Assembly: GCA_900547745.1 (NCBI GenBank)
Contig: URHT01000002.1
Location: 60,593 to 124,592 of the forward strand
Length of the DNA: 64,000 bases
Source: an uncultured Eubacteriales bacterium
GTDB lineage: Bacteria; Bacillota; Clostridia; Oscillospirales; Oscillospiraceae
Direction of reading: 5' to 3'
In this document: piece after piece, positions 7,557 through 16,158 of the stretch
Layout: each line of letters opens with the position of its first letter
How positions within the stretch are numbered: the stretch's first letter is position 1
The notes under the pieces: generated by a model
What the model saw: only the letters and a program-made list of their open reading frames with translations
Databases searched by the model: none
What the model was told of the DNA's origin: nothing
Program-made: the position numbers and the translations under genes

Positions 7557-10001
7557 TCAGCGGGAGCGCAGCTCCGCGCCGAAGCGCTTGGCCAGCTTCT
7601 TCAGCACGGTGTTGGCCACCTCCTCGATCTCGGCGGAGGTCAGGGTCTTTTCCCTGGAGCCGATGGTCAGCCGGGCGGTCAGGGACTTCTTGCCCTCCGG
7701 CATCTGCTTGCCCCGGTACTCGTCCACGAAGGACGCGCCGTGGAGCAGCTCGTTCTTCACGCCGCCGATGGTCTGGGCCACGTCCGCCCACTTCACCTCG
7801 CCGTCCAGCAGGAGGGAGATATCGTAGTCGGTCATGGGATACTCGGCCAGATGGGTGAAGGTGTTGGTGCGGGAGCGCAGAGGCACCAGCGCGTCCTGAT
7901 CCAGCTGGAACAGCATGACGTTGACGTTCTTGATGCCGCAGGCCATGGACACGCGCTTGCTCAGCAGGGCCAGATCGCCGATGTGCGCCTCGCCCAGATA
8001 GATGTTCAGCCAGACCACCTCGTCGGCCCACACGGGCTTCTCCGTCTGTCTGAAGGTATAGCCCTCCATGTGGGTGTAGCGGGGCATCAGCTCCACCACG
8101 CCCTTGGCCTTGCGGAACAGAGCCGTCACGTCCTTACCGGCGGACACGAAGGCACCGGCCACGTTCTTGCGCTGGGAGGGCAGCTTTTCCCGCTGGTCAT
8201 AGGGGGTGGTGTAGTTCTCGTCCCGGAACACCTGCGCCGTCTCGAAGATGGCGAAGTCGCCGTAGTACCGCTCGTTCTTGGCCACGGCCTTGCACAGGTT
8301 GGGCAGCAGGGAGGAGCGGATGAAGCGCTCGGCGGGGGACGGCGGCGTGGACAGGGACAGGATGCCGTCGGTGCTCTGCAGGACGGCGTTGACGTATGTC
8401 TCGTCCATCCACGGATAGGTGAAGATCTCCTGCATGCCGCAGCGGATGGACAGATACTCCTTGATGTGGCGCTCCAGATCCTTGTCCAGCTGGTTGATGG
8501 CGCCGTCGAAGGACGTGGTGATAGGCTCGGCCTCGAAGTTCTCGTAGCCGTACATCCGGGCCACCTCCTCCATGATGTCGGCCTTGATGCTGACATCACC
8601 GGTGGAGCGCCATGTGGGCGCCACGACGTGCATGTTGTCGCCGTCGAAGGTCAGCTGGAAGCCCAGCGGCTCCAGCTTGCGGGCCACATCCTCCGGCGTC
8701 AGGGTCTTGCCCAGACGGCGCTCCAGCCAGCTGATGGGCACGTCGATCTCCGCGTTCTTCAGGGGCACGGGGTACTGATCCACCAGACCCGTGACCTGCA
8801 TTTCGGGATACAGCTCACGGAACAGCTGCATGGACAGGTCGAGGGCCTGGTCGCAGCGCTCGGGGTCGATGGCCTTCTCGTACCGGGCGGAGGCCTCGGT
8901 GCGGTTGTCGTATCGCAGAGCGGTGCGGCGGATACCGGCGGCCTGGAAGTTGGCGATCTCCAGGATGACCCTGCTGGTGGTGGGGAGGATGGAGTCCTTG
9001 GCGCCGCCCATGACGCCCGCCAGACCCACGATGCCCGCGTCATCGGCGATGGTCAGATCGTCCGTGCTGAGGGGCAGCTCCTTGCCGTTGAGCAGCGTCA
9101 GCGTCTCGCCCGCTTTGGCGCGGCGAACGATGATGTGCCCGGCGATATGGTCGGAATCATAGGCGTGGGAGGGCTGGCCGGTGGCCAGCATCACGTAGTT
9201 GGTGATATCCACCAGCGCGTTGATGGGGCGCATGCCGGTTTTCCAGATCCGCACCTGCATCCAGTACGGAGCGGGCTTGACGCAGACATTTTCGATCTGC
9301 GTGCCGGTCATGCGCGGGCACCGCTCTGCGTCCTCCACGGTGACGTGGAATCCGGCGGTGTTGGCCACGTTCCGGTCGAAGCGGGGGAACTCCTTCATAG
9401 GCAGGTGGTACAGCGCCGCCAGCTCCCGGGCGATGCCGTAGTGGCCCCACAGGTCGGGGCGGTTGGTCATGGACTTGTTGTCGATCTCCAGAATGATGTC
9501 GTTCAGCTCCAGCGCGTCCGCCAGCGGCGTACCGGCAGGGGCGTCGAAATCGCTGAGGTCGAGGATGACGGCCTCGCCGTCGGCGGGGAACAGGTCGTCC
9601 AGACCGATCTCCACCGCGCCGCAGATCATGCCGTAGCTGTCCACGCCCCGCAGCTTGCTCTTCTTGATCTCCACCGGCTCGCCCTCGCCGTGCCAGCGGC
9701 AGAAGGCGCCGGGCAGGGCCACGGCCACCTTCATGCCGTCGCGGAGGTTGGAGCCGCCGCAGACGATCTCCCTGATGTCGCCGCCGCCGATGTCGGTGCG
9801 GCAGATGCGCAGCTTGTCCGCGTTGGGATGGGGCAGGATCTCCCGGATCTCGCCCACCACCATGCTGCGGAACGAAGCGCCCAGATCGACGGCGTCCTCC
9901 ACCTCCACGGTGGACATGGTCAGGTCGTAGGCCAGACGCTTCAGGTCCATATCCTCCGGCAGCTTTACATAGTCCCGGATCCAATTCAGTGATACTTTCA
10001 T
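7557..10001 (-). CDS. pheT: Phenylalanyl-tRNA synthetase beta subunit
   Basis: An 814-residue PheT, usual length for bacteria. Domains in order: N-terminal MKVSLNWIRDYV, a tRNA-binding EMAP/OB domain (about 40-150), B3/B4 editing domain (about 210-400), B5 (about 400-480), catalytic-like core, and the C-terminal FDX-ACB anticodon-binding domain (about 720-812). It acts as (alpha-beta)2 with PheS and edits misacylated Tyr-tRNA. It is 18 bp downstream of pheS and shares the T-box leader. Confidence 0.97.
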   Translation of the reverse strand: MKVSLNWIRDYVKLPEDMDLKRLAYDLTMSTVEVEDAVDLGASFRSMVVGEIREILPHPNADKLRICRTDIGGGDIREIVCGGSNLRDGMKVAVALPGAFCRWHGEGEPVEIKKSKLRGVDSYGMICGAVEIGLDDLFPADGEAVILDLSDFDAPAGTPLADALELNDIILEIDNKSMTNRPDLWGHYGIARELAALYHLPMKEFPRFDRNVANTAGFHVTVEDAERCPRMTGTQIENVCVKPAPYWMQVRIWKTGMRPINALVDITNYVMLATGQPSHAYDSDHIAGHIIVRRAKAGETLTLLNGKELPLSTDDLTIADDAGIVGLAGVMGGAKDSILPTTSRVILEIANFQAAGIRRTALRYDNRTEASARYEKAIDPERCDQALDLSMQLFRELYPEMQVTGLVDQYPVPLKNAEIDVPISWLERRLGKTLTPEDVARKLEPLGFQLTFDGDNMHVVAPTWRSTGDVSIKADIMEEVARMYGYENFEAEPITTSFDGAINQLDKDLERHIKEYLSIRCGMQEIFTYPWMDETYVNAVLQSTDGILSLSTPPSPAERFIRSSLLPNLCKAVAKNERYYGDFAIFETAQVFRDENYTTPYDQREKLPSQRKNVAGAFVSAGKDVTALFRKAKGVVELMPRYTHMEGYTFRQTEKPVWADEVVWLNIYLGEAHIGDLALLSKRVSMACGIKNVNVMLFQLDQDALVPLRSRTNTFTHLAEYPMTDYDISLLLDGEVKWADVAQTIGGVKNELLHGASFVDEYRGKQMPEGKKSLTARLTIGSREKTLTSAEIEEVANTVLKKLAKRFGAELRSR

Positions 10002-10019
10002 TTCAGCACCCCTCTCCCA

Positions 10020-11057
10020 TCAATGGAATTGCTCAAGGAACCGCAGGTCGGCGCTGTGGAACAGGCGGACATCGTCCACGCCGTAGCGCATCATGACCAG
10101 ACGGTCCAGACCGATGTTGACATAGAAGCCGGTGTACTCGTCGGGATCGAGGCCCGCGGCCTTCAGAACGTTGGGATGGGGCGTGCCGCCGGGCATGACC
10201 TCGATCCAGCCCACGTGCTTGCACACGCTGCACCCCTTACCGCCGCAGACCAGACAGCCCATGTCGATCTCAAAGCCCGGCTCCACGAAGGGGAAGAAGC
10301 CGGCGCGCATCCGCACCGGAACATCCCGGCCGAACACCTTGCTCAGGATGCTCTTGATCATCACCTTGCCGGAGGCGAAGGTGAAGTCCTTGTCCACGAT
10401 CAGCGCCTCGTACTGGAAGAAGGCGCGCTCGTGGCGGGCGTCCGTCGTCTCGTTGCGGTACACCTTGCCGGGGTACACGAAGCGGTAGGGGGGCTTGTGT
10501 GTCTGCATATAGCGGACGGAGCCGCCGGTCAGATGGGGCCGCAGGCACAGCTTGTCCCAGCACTCGCCCTTGTCGTGTCCGGCCAGCCAGTAGGTGTCCA
10601 TGCTCTCCCGGGCGGGATGGTTGGGAGGAAAGTTCAGGTTGTCGAAGCCGTACAGCTCGCTGGTGATGTCGTCCTCCTCATAGATCTCAAAGCCCATGGA
10701 GCGGAAGGCGTCGTTCAGGTCGTAGCACATCTGGGTAATGGGGTGCAGGCCGCCGCTGGGGGGCAGTATACCCGGCACGGAGATATCGAAGTCGGGATCG
10801 ACCTCGGACGCCTTCATCTTCAGCTCGTCGCGGCGCTGATCCAGCAGCTGGGTCAGCTGGGCCTTGGCCTGATTTACCGCCTTGCCCATCTCCGGACGCA
10901 GAGCCACGTCCAGCTTGGGCAGCTCCTTCAGCAGCTCCGTCAGGCTGCCCTGCTTGCCCAGCAGCAGCGCCTTGACCTCCTGCAGCTCCGGCTCGGAGCG
11001 GACGGCCTCGATCCGGGCCCTGCCCTCGGTGAGCAGCTTTTCCAGTTTCTCTTTCAT
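10020..11057 (-). CDS. pheS: Phenylalanyl-tRNA synthetase alpha subunit
   Basis: A 345-residue PheS with an N-terminal coiled coil (about 1-85) that binds tRNA, then a class II catalytic core: motif 1 region HPITQMCYDLNDAF, LLRPHLTGGS-like CLRPHLTGGSVRYM, motif 2 KVYRNETTDARHERAFFQYE and motif 3 NIGLDRLVMMRYGVDDVR. An unusual cysteine-rich insert CLVCGGKGCSVCKHVGW (about 270-286) resembles a small zinc knuckle found in many clostridial PheS. First gene of pheST, preceded by a T-box. Confidence 0.97.
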   Translation of the reverse strand: MKEKLEKLLTEGRARIEAVRSEPELQEVKALLLGKQGSLTELLKELPKLDVALRPEMGKAVNQAKAQLTQLLDQRRDELKMKASEVDPDFDISVPGILPPSGGLHPITQMCYDLNDAFRSMGFEIYEEDDITSELYGFDNLNFPPNHPARESMDTYWLAGHDKGECWDKLCLRPHLTGGSVRYMQTHKPPYRFVYPGKVYRNETTDARHERAFFQYEALIVDKDFTFASGKVMIKSILSKVFGRDVPVRMRAGFFPFVEPGFEIDMGCLVCGGKGCSVCKHVGWIEVMPGGTPHPNVLKAAGLDPDEYTGFYVNIGLDRLVMMRYGVDDVRLFHSADLRFLEQFH

Positions 11058-11099
11058 TATAATGTGATGCCTCCTTTTGAGAGTTTCGCTTCAGGGGAT

Positions 11100-11345
11100 A
11101 AAAAAACACCTTTCATCCCACATGACATGGGACGAAAGGCGACGCTTCCGTGGTACCACCCAGCTTCGCGGGCATGGCCCGCGCACTCGTTTCCCGTTAA
11201 CGGAGGATGACCCGTCCGCGCATTTCCTCGCGGCAGCTCCCGGGCGAACACTGCGACGTGTCTCAGGCCGGCTTGCAGCCGGTGGCCGGCCCTCTCTTGG
11301 AGATGCGTGACCCGCAGATCTTCCCGTTCATCACTTTTTCATCTG
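11100..11345 (-). ncRNA. T-box riboswitch (phenylalanine) upstream of pheST
   Basis: Read on the minus strand, the leader has an AAGAGAGGG element, a stem I with a candidate UUC (Phe) specifier at 11248-11246, the conserved T-box core TGGGTGGTACCACGGAAG (11162-11145) and immediately afterwards a Rho-independent terminator (arms around 11107-11120 and 11125-11139, T run to 11101). Uncharged tRNA-Phe should stabilise the antiterminator and allow pheST expression. The T-box core is certain; the specifier position is inferred. Confidence 0.92.
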
Positions 11346-11354
11346 ATGCACCCA

Positions 11355-11383
11355 TTTATACCACAGCAGAACGGAACTTGCAA
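11355..11383 (-). promoter_or_regulatory. Promoter of the pheST T-box leader
   Basis: Minus strand TTGCAA (11378-11383), 17-bp spacer, TATAAA (11355-11360). Confidence 0.65.
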
Positions 11384-11438
11384 GCACTTTTTTCCCATCA
11401 CGCAACAAAAATAGCAGAAATGGCGATTGACAAATGTG

Positions 11439-11447
11439 GTATACTGA
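11439..11447 (+). promoter_or_regulatory. Candidate extended -10 promoter of the nnrD-alr cluster
   Basis: An extended -10 element TGGTATACT lies about 45 bp before the nnrD start. No good -35 is seen at 17 bp; a TTGACA occurs only 7 bp upstream, which is too close to act as the -35. Confidence 0.4.
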
Positions 11448-11489
11448 ACAAAAAATCCCGCAGAGGACGCCGGAAAGGAGTGACCGCAG

Positions 11490-12344
11490 ATGCTGACGCT
11501 GGACGCCGCCTATGTGCGCGCCGCCCTGCCCCGCCGGGATACGCAGGGCCACAAGGGCGATTTCGGCAAGGTCTATGTGCTGGGCGGCAGCGTGGGCTAC
11601 ACCGGCGCGCCGGTATTCTGCTCCCGCGCCGCCGTCCGCACCGGCTGCGGGCTGGTCTTTCTGGGCGTGCCCGCCGGCATCTGGCAGGTGGCGGCGGTAA
11701 AGTCCGACGAGGCCATGCCCCACCCGCTGCCGTCGCTGGACGGACGGCTGAGCCTTGCGGCGGAGGCGGACATCCGCCGCCGCGCCGCCGGGTGCGACGC
11801 CGTGGCCATGGGCTGCGGCATGGGACGCGGTACGGAGAGCGACGCGCTGGTGCGCCGCCTGCTGACGCTGGAGCAGCCGCTGGTGCTGGACGCCGATGGC
11901 ATAAACGCGCTGGAGCGGCATATAGATGAGTTGTCCCTCCGCCGCGGCCTTGTCACGGTACTGACGCCCCACGAGGGGGAGTTTTTCCGCGCCGGCGGCG
12001 ATGTGAGCCGGGGCCGGGAGAGCGGGGCGGCGGCCTACGCCGCCCGCCGGGGCGTCTATCTGGTGCTGAAGGGGCACCGGACGGTGATCGCCGCGCCGGA
12101 CGGACGGCTGGCGGTGAATACCACCGGCAATGACGGCATGGCAAAGGGCGGCAGCGGCGACATCCTCACCGGCATGACCGCCAGCCTGCTGGCGCAGGGC
12201 ATGGCGCCGTTCGACGCCTGCTGCTGCGCCGTGTGGCTCCACGGCCGCGCCGGGGATCTGGCTGCGGCGGAGAAGGGACGGCGGGGCATGACCCCCACCG
12301 ACCTGTTAGAGAAACTGCCCTATGCGCTGAAAGAGGTGGAGTAG
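11490..12344 (+). CDS. nnrD: ADP-dependent NAD(P)H-hydrate dehydratase
   Basis: A 284-residue ribokinase-fold enzyme that repairs hydrated NAD(P)H using ADP or ATP. Seen are HKGDFGKVYVLGGS near residue 22, MGCGMGR, PLVLDADGINAL, TPHEGEFFRA and the signature NTTGNDGMAKGGSGDILTG. The separate N-terminal epimerase domain found in many YjeF proteins is absent. First gene of a cluster with a lipoprotein, alr and mazF, an order like the B. subtilis alr-ndoA region. Confidence 0.93.
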   Translation: MLTLDAAYVRAALPRRDTQGHKGDFGKVYVLGGSVGYTGAPVFCSRAAVRTGCGLVFLGVPAGIWQVAAVKSDEAMPHPLPSLDGRLSLAAEADIRRRAAGCDAVAMGCGMGRGTESDALVRRLLTLEQPLVLDADGINALERHIDELSLRRGLVTVLTPHEGEFFRAGGDVSRGRESGAAAYAARRGVYLVLKGHRTVIAAPDGRLAVNTTGNDGMAKGGSGDILTGMTASLLAQGMAPFDACCCAVWLHGRAGDLAAAEKGRRGMTPTDLLEKLPYALKEVE

Positions 12345-12375
12345 CGGAGAGCCTTCCCGAAAAGGAGGGATGACC

Positions 12376-12948
12376 GTGAAGAAGATCATATGGCCGCTGC
12401 TGCTGTGCCTGCTGCTGTGCGGCTGCGGCGGCGGAGAGACGGGCAGCGCCGTGCAGGAGCAGTACCGCACGGTGCGGACGGCCCAGCTGGAGGCGGAGGT
12501 CACCAGCCATACGGATACCGACAGCCGGACGTTCACGCTGCGGTGCCGGTACGACGCGGCGGGGGACTCCGTCACCACCGTCACCGCCCCCGGCGAGCTG
12601 GCGGGCCTTTCCGTCATCGTGTCGGGGGAGGACATGACCCTCTCCTGCGACGGGCTGCAATTACCGGCGGGGGCGTCGCTGGACATCTGTCCCGCCAACT
12701 GTCTGCCGTACCTGCTGCGGGCGCTGGCGGAGGGCTATGTGCTGGAGCAGGGCGGCGAGACGCTGGCCGATACCCCGTGCCTGCGCCTGACGCTGGACAC
12801 CACCGCCCCCGGCGGGAACAAGGTGCTGTGCGCCGTCTGGCTGGACGCGGAGGGGCTTTTCCCGCGCTATGCGGAGTTTTCACAGAATGAACAGGTGGTG
12901 CTGACGGCAAAGCTGCTGGACTTCACCTGCACCACATCGGAGGGATAA
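12376..12948 (+). CDS. Lipoprotein, possible LolA-like fold (YdcC position)
   Basis: A 190-residue lipoprotein: MKKIIWPLLLCLLLCGCGGG has a signal and a lipobox ending at Cys 15 or 17. The rest is beta-rich (YRTVRTAQLEAEVTSH, DSRTFTLRCRYDAAGD, ADTPCLRLTLDTT). Its place between nnrD and alr matches B. subtilis YdcC, a LolA-like outer-surface protein, so a relationship is likely but not shown by motif. The GTG at 12376 is preferred because AAAGGAGGG lies directly against the ATG at 12370. Confidence 0.65.
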   Translation: MKKIIWPLLLCLLLCGCGGGETGSAVQEQYRTVRTAQLEAEVTSHTDTDSRTFTLRCRYDAAGDSVTTVTAPGELAGLSVIVSGEDMTLSCDGLQLPAGASLDICPANCLPYLLRALAEGYVLEQGGETLADTPCLRLTLDTTAPGGNKVLCAVWLDAEGLFPRYAEFSQNEQVVLTAKLLDFTCTTSEG

Positions 12949-12951
12949 AAG

Positions 12952-14121
12952 ATGGAATCTACACTGAGGAGAACATGGGCCGAGATCGATCTGGACGCGC
13001 TGGCGTACAATTACCATGCGCTGCGGCGGCGGGTAGGCGCGGACGTGAAATTTCTGGGCGTGGTAAAGGCCGACGGCTACGGCCACGGCGCCGTACAGGT
13101 CTCCCGCGCCTTGCAGACGCTGGGAGCGGACTATCTGGCCGTGTCCAGTCTGGACGAGGCCATGGAGCTGCGGGCCGGGGGCATCACCATGCCCATCCTG
13201 ATCCTGGGCCACACGCCCCGCGAGCAGGTGAAGAACCTCATCGACCTGCACATCACCCAGGCGGTGTCCTGTCAGGCCAAGGCGCTGGAGTACAGCCAGG
13301 AGGCGGTGCGCTGCGGCGGAGAGCTGACGGTGCACATCAAGGTGGATACCGGCATGTCCCGTCTGGGCTATCTGGTGTCCGGCGGCCACTTCGCCGCCGG
13401 CACGGCGGATATCTGCACAGCCTGCGGCCTGCCGGGCCTGCGGGCGGAGGGCATCTTCACCCACTTCGCCGTGTCCGACGAGCCGGATGAGGACAGCGCG
13501 GCCTATACCCGCGCCCAGTTCGACCTGTTCCGCCGCGTGGTGGCGGAGGTGGAGCGGCAGCGGGGACAGCGGTTCGCCATCCGCCACTGCGCCAACTCCG
13601 GGGCCGTGGCCTCCTATCCGGAGACGTATCTGGACATGGTGCGCCCCGGCATCCTGCTGTACGGCTGCGGCGATCTGGCGGCGCGCATGGGCCTGCGCCC
13701 GGTGATGAGCCTCAAAACCACCGTCAGCACCATCAAGACCTATGAGCCGGGGACGGATATCAGCTACGGACGGCTGTATACCACGCCCCGCACCACCCGC
13801 ATGGGCGTGGTACCCTACGGCTATGCCGACGGCTTTTTCCGCCGCCTCAGCGGCAAGTGCCGCTTTGCCGCCAAAAGCGGCGACGCCCCTCAGCGGGGTC
13901 GCATCTGCATGGATATGTGCATGATCGACCTTACCGACCTGCCGGAGGTACAGGTGGGGGACGAGCTGGAGATCTTCGGCCGCGTCCACCCGGTGGAGGA
14001 GCTGGCCCGTCTGGCGGACACCATTTCGTATGAGCTGACCTGCGCCGTCAGCAAGCGGGTGCCCCGGGTGTACCTGCAAAACGGGCGGGAGGTGGAAAAG
14101 GAGCTGCTGCTGCGGTTCTGA
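12952..14121 (+). CDS. alr: Alanine racemase
   Basis: A 389-residue fold-type III PLP enzyme making D-alanine for peptidoglycan. The PLP lysine lies in VVKADGYGHGA (about residue 40); other motifs are HIKVDTGMSRLGYLV, GIFTHFAVSD, CANSGAVASYPETYLDMVRPGI and the catalytic tyrosine region SYGRLYTT. C-terminal beta domain GRICMDMCMIDLTDLP. It follows the lipoprotein gene by 3 bp. Confidence 0.96.
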   Translation: MESTLRRTWAEIDLDALAYNYHALRRRVGADVKFLGVVKADGYGHGAVQVSRALQTLGADYLAVSSLDEAMELRAGGITMPILILGHTPREQVKNLIDLHITQAVSCQAKALEYSQEAVRCGGELTVHIKVDTGMSRLGYLVSGGHFAAGTADICTACGLPGLRAEGIFTHFAVSDEPDEDSAAYTRAQFDLFRRVVAEVERQRGQRFAIRHCANSGAVASYPETYLDMVRPGILLYGCGDLAARMGLRPVMSLKTTVSTIKTYEPGTDISYGRLYTTPRTTRMGVVPYGYADGFFRRLSGKCRFAAKSGDAPQRGRICMDMCMIDLTDLPEVQVGDELEIFGRVHPVEELARLADTISYELTCAVSKRVPRVYLQNGREVEKELLLRF

Positions 14122-14281
14122 CGGTACGCCCCGCCCCGCATCCGCATAGGATACAACGGGCGGAACAAATCCGGAATTTACTGACGCGCAAAGGGTATAA
14201 ATTCCGCGGCTGCGTGGGACAATGGAAGTGACCTGAGGACATATATCCCTCCGGTACTTCTTGCGGCGGAGTGTGAACTTT

Positions 14282-14647
14282 GTGGATACGATTGTCAGAC
14301 GCGGCGACATATACTACGCCGATCTCAGCCCCGTGGTGGGCAGTGAACAGGGGGGCGTGCGCCCGGTGCTCATCGTGCAGAACGACACCGGCAACCGCCA
14401 CAGCCCCACGGTCATCGCGGCGGCCATCACCTCCCAGCTGGGGAAGGCCAAGCTGCCGACCCATATCGCGCTGGCGGCGCAGGGCAGCGGGCTGCCCAAG
14501 GATTCCGTGATCCTGCTGGAGCAGATACGCACGCTGGATAAGCGCCGTCTGCGCGAGCGGATGGGCCGTGTGGACGGCGCCGTCATGGAGCAGGTGGACG
14601 CCGCCATCGCCGTCAGCTTCGGCCTTACCGGCAGCCATCTGGTGTGA
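14282..14647 (+). CDS. mazF: MazF/NdoA family endoribonuclease
   Basis: A 121-residue PemK/MazF toxin very close to B. subtilis NdoA in motif order: IVRRGDIYYADLSPVVGSEQGGVRPVL, then HSPTVIAAAITSQ, KLPTHI and DSVILLEQIRTLDKRRL. NdoA cuts single-stranded RNA at UACAU. The GTG at 14282 is preferred, with GGCGGA 11 bp upstream. The usual RHH antitoxin (NdoAI) gene between alr and ndoA is absent: only 160 bp separate alr from this gene and no frame there encodes one. Confidence 0.9.
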   Translation: MDTIVRRGDIYYADLSPVVGSEQGGVRPVLIVQNDTGNRHSPTVIAAAITSQLGKAKLPTHIALAAQGSGLPKDSVILLEQIRTLDKRRLRERMGRVDGAVMEQVDAAIAVSFGLTGSHLV

Positions 14648-14675
14648 CCGCCGGCGCGCATGAGCATAACGAGAG

Positions 14676-14711
14676 CAGGTCTGTGCATACCATGGCACAG
14701 ACCTGTTTTTT
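14676..14711 (+). terminator. Terminator after mazF
   Basis: Arms CAGGTCTGTGC (14676-14686) and GCACAGACCTG (14695-14705), followed by six T residues. Confidence 0.9.
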
Positions 14712-14735
14712 GTCGTGACGGAGAGGAGGGCGCGT

Positions 14736-15230
14736 ATGGAGGTGCCGGTCTGTCTGGACGGGTGCTGTGTGGGGGAGATGTCCGTGATGCCTGTGGGACG
14801 GGACACGGAGCTTCGCGTCCGCTGCACCGGCCTGCCCGCCGGTCTGTACCGCCTGTACGCCTGCGGCGCCGGGGGCGAGCTGCTGCTGGGCGTCACGGAG
14901 GACGGCTGCCTGCACCGGCGGTTCTCCGCCGCCATGACGGCCCCGCTGGGGGTGGTGGAGCGGTGCCGCGCGCAGCCGGCGGCGGCTCCGCAATGGCGTG
15001 AGCCAACGCCGCCGGACGGCCTGCCGTGGGCCGTCCCCGCCGGTACGCTGCTGCGGCGGGAGGGCGGCCTGACGCGGTTGGCCGTACCGTGGCCGCCGGA
15101 CGCGCCGTTCCCGCTGACGGAGCTTTTCTGCTTCGCCTGCGTGGGGCAGCGGCAGGGAAACCGGTATGTCTTTTTCTCGTTTTCCGCCGGATGGACGCCC
15201 TGTATGCCGGGAAAAACAGGAAAAAGCTGA
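14736..15230 (+). CDS. Hypothetical protein, 164 aa
   Basis: A soluble protein without a signal, rich in Cys, Gly and Pro, with MEVPVCLDGCCVGEMSV and GLPAGLYRLYACG near the N-terminus, a Pro-rich middle and a C-terminal ELFCFACVGQRQGNRYVFFSF. The beta-strand pattern suggests a small beta-sandwich, but no family is recognised. Start at 14736 has GAGAGGAGGG five bases upstream. Located between mazF and nrdR. Confidence 0.6.
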   Translation: MEVPVCLDGCCVGEMSVMPVGRDTELRVRCTGLPAGLYRLYACGAGGELLLGVTEDGCLHRRFSAAMTAPLGVVERCRAQPAAAPQWREPTPPDGLPWAVPAGTLLRREGGLTRLAVPWPPDAPFPLTELFCFACVGQRQGNRYVFFSFSAGWTPCMPGKTGKS

Positions 15231-15249
15231 AAAATTTCGCCGTGGGGAC

Positions 15250-15278
15250 TACCACATCTTGTGTGATTGTGGTATACT
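15250..15278 (+). promoter_or_regulatory. nrdR promoter with candidate NrdR box
   Basis: An extended -10 (TGGTATACT, hexamer 15273-15278) overlaps an inverted repeat TACCACA-N11-TGTGGTA (15250-15274) whose centre ACATCTTGTGT resembles NrdR boxes of Firmicutes. NrdR autoregulation is plausible; box identity is uncertain. Confidence 0.4.
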
Positions 15279-15323
15279 GTTGGCAATCAGCGGCCTTTTG
15301 CCGCAGCATAGGAGGGTCAGCAT

Positions 15324-15779
15324 ATGAGATGTCCCTATTGCGGATACAAAGAGAGTAAGGTGGTGGATTCCCGCCCCGCCGACGAAAGCAGCAGCATCCG
15401 CCGCCGCCGGGAGTGCCTGTCCTGCGAAAAGCGCTTCACCACCTACGAGACGGTGGAGAGCCTGCCCATGGTGGTCATCAAGAAGGACGGCTCCCGCCAG
15501 AGCTTCGACCGCAGCAAGGTGCTGCGCGGCATCCAGCGCTCCTGCGAAAAGCGTCCCGTCCCCGTGGCGGACATGGAGCGCATGGCCATGGAGATCGAGC
15601 AGGAGCTGCAGAACGCGCTGGAGCGCGAGGTCAGCACCGAGGTCATCGGCGAGAAGGTCATGGAGAAGCTGAAGAAGGCCGACGAGGTGGCCTATGTCCG
15701 CTTCGCCTCCGTCTACCGCCAGTTCAAGGATATCAACACGTTCATGAGCGAGCTGAACAAGCTGCTCAGCGAGAAGTAA
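15324..15779 (+). CDS. nrdR: Transcriptional repressor NrdR
   Basis: A 151-residue NrdR, the ATP/dATP-sensing repressor of ribonucleotide reductase genes. It starts with the zinc ribbon MRCPYCGYKESKVVDSRP...RRRRECLSCEKRFTTYE, followed by the ATP-cone domain VVIKKDGSRQSFDRSKVLRGI. Full length. No nrd operon is in this window. It converges with the DUF4363 gene, one base between the stop codons. Confidence 0.96.
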   Translation: MRCPYCGYKESKVVDSRPADESSSIRRRRECLSCEKRFTTYETVESLPMVVIKKDGSRQSFDRSKVLRGIQRSCEKRPVPVADMERMAMEIEQELQNALEREVSTEVIGEKVMEKLKKADEVAYVRFASVYRQFKDINTFMSELNKLLSEK

Positions 15780-15780
15780 G

Positions 15781-16158
15781 TCACAGGATATTCTTCACGC
15801 TGATCTGCTGCGTCTCCGCCACCATCCGCAGGCTGGCCCCCAGCTCTGCCAGCGCGGGACGCAGCTCCTCGCCGCCGATGGCGCACAGCACTGCGGCGCG
15901 GCACAGCAGCGTCTCGGCGCTGTTGATGTCCTCGTGGGACACCACGATGTGCAGATACACCTGATCTGCCTGCCACAGGGCGCGCAGCCGCGCCAGCGCC
16001 GCTGCCGCTTCCCCCGTGTCACCGGCTATGGCCGCGCTGTCCGCCGCGGCCAGCTCCTGCTGCCACAGGGCGCACCGGCGGGTGAGGTGTACCGCGTTCC
16101 ACACGGAGAAGGCCAGCAGCGCCGCCAGCACGAATATGGGGATGCGCATGGCTTTCAT
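15781..16158 (-). CDS. DUF4363 family protein
   Basis: A 125-residue protein with one N-terminal membrane helix (IPIFVLAALLAFSVWNAVHL) and a helical extracytoplasmic domain of HEDINSAETLLCRAAVLC type. Start overlaps the end of the DUF421 gene (ATGA), so the two are translationally coupled. DUF421-DUF4363 pairs are widespread in spore-forming Clostridia; function unknown. Confidence 0.75.
   Translation of the reverse strand: MKAMRIPIFVLAALLAFSVWNAVHLTRRCALWQQELAAADSAAIAGDTGEAAAALARLRALWQADQVYLHIVVSHEDINSAETLLCRAAVLCAIGGEELRPALAELGASLRMVAETQQISVKNIL

Noticed and set aside
7740..9992. 750-codon open frame antisense to pheT
   Set aside because: Shadow of a high-GC gene; composition is His/Gly/Ala/Leu-rich without domains, no ribosome site.
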